Below, in pieces: positions 60,635-64,000 of a stretch of 64,000 bases of DNA. Numbering within the stretch: position 1 is the stretch's first letter; the number at the start of each line of letters is the position of its first letter. Source of the DNA: Rhinopithecus roxellana. Its lineage: Eukaryota; Chordata; Mammalia; Primates; Cercopithecidae. The position numbers were made by a program, and so were the translations under genes. Location: NCBI RefSeq assembly GCF_007565055.1, contig NC_044552.1, forward strand, positions 39,216,069-39,280,068, given 5' to 3'. Below the pieces are notes generated by a model. It searched no databases. It was not told the origin of the DNA and saw only the letters and a program-made list of their open reading frames with translations.

Positions 60635-61344
60635 ACTATTGATATGTTTTTGCATTGCCATAAAGGAATATTTATAAAGAAAAGAGGTTTAATTGGCTCA
60701 TAGTTCTGCAGGCTCTATAGGAAGTGTAGTGCCACCATCCCCTTCTGGTGAGGGCCTCAGGAAGATTACAACCATAGCAGAAAGTGAACAGGGAAACCAG
60801 TGCATAACATGGAGACAGCAGGAGTAAGGTTGGGGTTGGGTAGGGGGTGCCACAGTCTTTTTTTTTTTTTTTTTCCTTTTTTTTGAGACAGAGTCTTACT
60901 CTGTAGCCGAGGCTGGAGTGCAGTGGCATGATCTCAGCTCACTGTAACCTCCACCTCCCGGGTCCCAGTTCAAGCAATTCTCCTGCCTCAGCCTCCCGAG
61001 TACCTGGGATTACAGGCATGCACCACCATGCCCAGCTAATTGTTGTACTTTTAGTAGAGACGGGATTTCACCATGTTGTTTAGGCTGGTCTTGAATGCTT
61101 GACCTCATGATCCGACCTCCTCAACCTCCCAAAGTGCTAGGATTACAGGTGTGAGCCACTGCGCCCAGCCACCACACTCTTAAACAAGCAGATCTCCCAT
61201 GAACTCAGAGTGAGAACTTACTCATTGTCATGAGGAAAGCACCAAGCCATTCATGAGGGATCCGCCCTCATGACCCAAACACCTCCCACCAGGCCCCACC
61301 TCTAACATTGAAATTTGGAGGGGACAAACATCCAAGCCATATCA
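60635..61344 (-). mobile_element. MaLR LTR (MLT1A-like), reverse, split by an Alu
   Basis: 'ttataaagaaaagaggttta', 'ccatccccttctggtgaggg' before the Alu; 'accaagccattcatgaggga', 'cctcccaccaggccccacct' and 'caagccatatca' after it. The 5-bp target duplication AATGT is perfect (60,630-60,634 and 61,345-61,349). Confidence 0.9.
60857..61170 (-). mobile_element. AluS-class SINE inside the LTR
   Basis: T-tail to 'cactgcgcccagcc'; flanks CCACAGTCT / CCACACTCT. Confidence 0.95.
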
Positions 61345-62270
61345 AATGTCCTCTAGGGTCCTCGTTTTAGCCTCACCTGTTGTCGTTGGGTTTCCCTAGA
61401 GACTCCTTTTTAAGTAGGATCTGAAGCTTACGGATCTTTTAGCTATGATCCTCGGTGAGTATAAAGGACCCTGACTGATGTGGTGGTAAAGTACAGGTGC
61501 AGAGGAAGTGTTCCATAATTTTATTATTAGCTTTCAGTCTTTTAGTGACCCTGGCTCCTTGGGCTGTGAACTTCACAAGTGCTTCTCATCTTCTCCTCCT
61601 CCCGACACTGCCATCAAGTTAGATAGGAAGGCTAGTAGGGGCTGGGGTTATGTATTTCTCTTCCTCCATGTGGAATGCTGGAGAAGGTTGGAGTTGGGTA
61701 TTTTCTTTCCCCCAGGTCAGCTAAACCCGGGTAAAATAGTTTGCCTTAAGGGCAGGCGTTTGTTAAGCAGAACAAAGTGCTCTGAGCATATTTCAAATGA
61801 TTACTTTTCCCTCTTTCCACAGGAAGCTTGAGAGCATTTTTCCCTGATCTTTATCCCAAGAACCTAGTGGGACTCCTGGAGGTAAAACTCAGGAATGAGT
61901 GTGTGTCGGGGGGAGGCAAGACTAGGGTTCCAGGAATTTTACTGTTGCTGTTTTTAATATCTCAAGCTAGTCCCCAAGCTTAGTCTCCAGCGATGAATGA
62001 TACTTACCCTTTAACACTTACCCTTTAAGCGTTCCTACTAGGTTTCAGCCACACTTCTGTTCCTGATAATCTGTGATTGTCTGTATTCAGTCTGTTTCTC
62101 CAGGGTTTGGGGCAGTGGTTTGTCCTGTGACCTCCACTCTCTGATGGAACTAAGAAGAATGGTTGGTTTTCAGTTTACTCATTTTTTTTTCTTGTGAGAA
62201 TGGAAGTGACAATTTTCAAGTTCTTTCCATGTCACATTGGAAACTGGAAGTCCACTTCAGTCTCACACAT

Positions 62271-62623
62271 AGAAATAATTGATGACTATTAGAATCTTAA
62301 CATCTATCAGTTGAAGTCACGCTGGTAGTCAGTGGTAGAATGACACACTGTTTTATGCTCAAATCTGGTTCTTAAACCTCCTAGGTGTTGGGTTATTTTA
62401 GTTGAATTACTGAACCCATGTGAGCTCATATATTCTCATCTATAAAATGAGACCAATATAAATTCTTCCTAAAACGTAAGAAGAAAGAGTAAAATAAGAA
62501 CATATAACAAAAAATTTAGGGGAAAATGTGTGACAAAAATTTAGCAAAAGAAGAGGCAATTTCTATGGTTCTTTACCTTACATTATAATCTATAAAAGTA
62601 AGCATTTCAAATGAGTCATACAC
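62271..62623. other. Unassigned sequence
   Basis: 62,310-62,465 has MIR-like phrases ('tcatctataaaatgagacca'); weak. Confidence 0.5.
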
Positions 62624-62634
62624 TAACCCAAGAC

Positions 62635-62928
62635 TTTTTTTTTTTTTTTTGAGATAGGGTCTTGCTCTGTTGCCCAGGCTGGAGTAACATGGCACCATCT
62701 TGGCTCACTGCAACCTCCACTTCCTGGGTTCAAGCAATCGTGCCTCAGCCTCCCAAATAGCTGGGATTACAGGCATGTGCCACCACACCCAGCTAATTTT
62801 TTTGTATTTTTAGTAGAGAGGAGTTTCACCATATTGGCCAGGCTGGTCTCGAACTCCTGGCCTCAAGTGATCCACCTGCCTTGGCTTCCCAAGTGCTGGG
62901 ATTATAGGCATGAACTACTGCACCAGCC
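62635..62928 (-). mobile_element. Full-length AluS-class SINE
   Basis: 11-bp duplication TAACCCAA(G/A)AC at 62,624-62,634 and 62,930-62,940. Confidence 0.95.
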
Positions 62929-63189
62929 TTAACCCAAAACATTTTCAACCCACTATATTAATTACTAAAAGATTATGAAAAGATTTCTTAATTGGGTAAT
63001 TGCTTTAAAATAAAGACAGAGTTTAAATCTGAAGTGGTATCACCTAGTGACAAGCAATTATAAAGCTTTAGTATAAAAAAACTCTCCTAATAGATACCAT
63101 AATATGCATCTGTCAAAATAAGCATTCTATAAAGTGGAAATAGATTCCATACTAATTCTCAGATATTACATAAAAATCTGAGAATTTTA

Positions 63190-64000
63190 GTCATACAATA
63201 TTTTATAATTTTAAAACAATCATTGAGGTATAATTACATATCATATTTACTTATCATGAGATTGTTGTGTAATTCAATGGCTTTAGTACATTTACTGAGA
63301 TGTATAACCATCACCATAATCCAGTTTTAGAAGGTTTGCATCATCCTAAAAGGATTGTTAATACCCATTTCATTTCTGCTCCCATGCCAGCCCTAGACAA
63401 CCACTAATCTACTTTCCAGAGTGCAGTGGCAGTATTGTAGCTCACTTCATTCTTGAATTCCTGGACCCAAACCATCCTCCTGCCTCAGCCTCCCAAGTAG
63501 CTGGGACTACAGGCATGTGGTACCATGCCCAGCTGATTTTTAAATTTATTGTAGAGACAGGGTCTCACTATGTTACTCAGCCTGCTCTCAAATTCCTGGG
63601 CTCCAACGATCCTCTTGCTCTGATCTCCCAAAGTGCTGGGATTACAGGTGTAAACCACTGTACCCATCCCACTAATCTTCTTTCTGACTTTGGACATCTC
63701 ATATAAATAGAATTATATAATATGTGGCCATTTGTATCTGGCATCTTTCACTTACTACAGTGTTTTCAACCTTCATCCATTTTGTAACATACATCAATCA
63801 GAATTTTATTCCTTTATATCACTGAATAGCAATATCCATTGAACAGATACAGTATATTTTATTTATTCATTCATCAGTTGATGGACATTTGGATCATTTC
63901 CACTTTCTGGCTATTATGAATAATGCTGCTATAAAAAATGCTTATACATACTTTGTCCAAGTTTTTGTGTAGATATGTGTGTAGTATATGTATGTTGTAT
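63190..64000 (+). mobile_element. Old L1M 3' region, runs off the window
   Basis: 'cattgaggtataattacata', 'gtataaccatcaccataatc', 'gacaaccactaatct' then, after an Alu, 'tataaatagaattatataat', 'gttgatggacatttggatca' and 'gctattatgaataatgctgc' form a well-known old L1 segment. Interrupted by an Alu at 63,417. Confidence 0.7.
63417..63668 (-). mobile_element. AluJ-class SINE missing its 3' end but with target duplication
   Basis: Starts at 'agagtgcagtggc', without the poly-T and about 40 bp of right-monomer end, and runs to the Alu 5' end. Flanks CCACTAATCTACTTTC (63,401-63,416) and CCACTAATCTTCTTTC (from 63,669) look like a 16-bp duplication. Confidence 0.88.

Larger units (their letters stand above)
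60005..62270. mobile_element. Old L1M element split by an LTR
   Basis: The left part 60,005-60,629 ('ctcagccattattactgcaaat' to 'gcttattgtttgctgtagc') and the right part 61,350-62,270 ('gctgtgaacttcacaagtgc', 'gtaaaatagtttgccttaag', 'tttctccagggtttgggg', 'ttcttgtgagaatggaagtg') are successive pieces of one ancient L1M unit as I remember it. Orientation and subfamily are not certain. Confidence 0.65.

Noticed and set aside
1..64000. CRISPR arrays, tRNA or rRNA genes, bacterial operons
   Set aside because: No spaced identical repeats, no cloverleaf or rRNA sequence, and the primate repeat content excludes a prokaryotic source.

Overview
This is nuclear DNA from a primate. It is AT-rich, intron-like and packed with Alu, MIR, L2, old L1 and MaLR LTR copies. 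One young Alu (28,213-28,518) carries the base changes of the AluY-R type subfamilies known from Old World monkeys, so a macaque, baboon or related cercopithecoid is more likely than human or another ape.

The only protein-coding sequence I can support is one small exon on the minus strand at 32,436-32,536. It encodes the first 33 codons plus two bases of SUPT3H (SPT3 homologue, a histone-fold subunit of SAGA-type coactivator complexes). It has a clean 3' splice site, and its ATG forms the first three bases of the exon. About 12.6 kb to the right, at about 44,560-45,720, is a CpG island with GC boxes and NRF1, ETS and YY1 motifs. This is the expected SUPT3H promoter and non-coding first exon, although I could not fix the exon 1 donor. 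Everything left of the island is therefore the 5' part of SUPT3H, transcribed leftward. Everything right of it lies upstream of SUPT3H.

From knowledge of the human locus (6p21), the SUPT3H 5' end lies antisense inside the first intron of RUNX2, about 50 kb downstream of the distal bone promoter P1. If that order holds here, the whole window is also RUNX2 intron 1, read left to right, with P1 only a few kb beyond base 1. No RUNX2 exon was seen.

Layout: 1-7,050 has no recognisable mobile element, but holds a 21-bp perfect-arm hairpin and two small tandem duplications. 7,050-32,400 is SUPT3H intron with scattered Alus, L2 and MIR pieces, a diverged L1M 3' segment (20,470-21,690), a MER1-type transposon and the monkey-type Alu. 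32,400-44,560 is the coding exon and SUPT3H intron 1, with MIR/L2 fragments and an AluS-in-AluJ-in-MIR nest. 44,560-45,720 is the CpG island. 45,720-64,000 is dense in Alus, with long minus-strand L2 copies, two oppositely oriented MaLR LTRs side by side, and an L1M split by a MaLR LTR that is itself split by an Alu. No tRNA, rRNA, CRISPR or prokaryotic-type system is present, and I did not find a novel multi-gene system.
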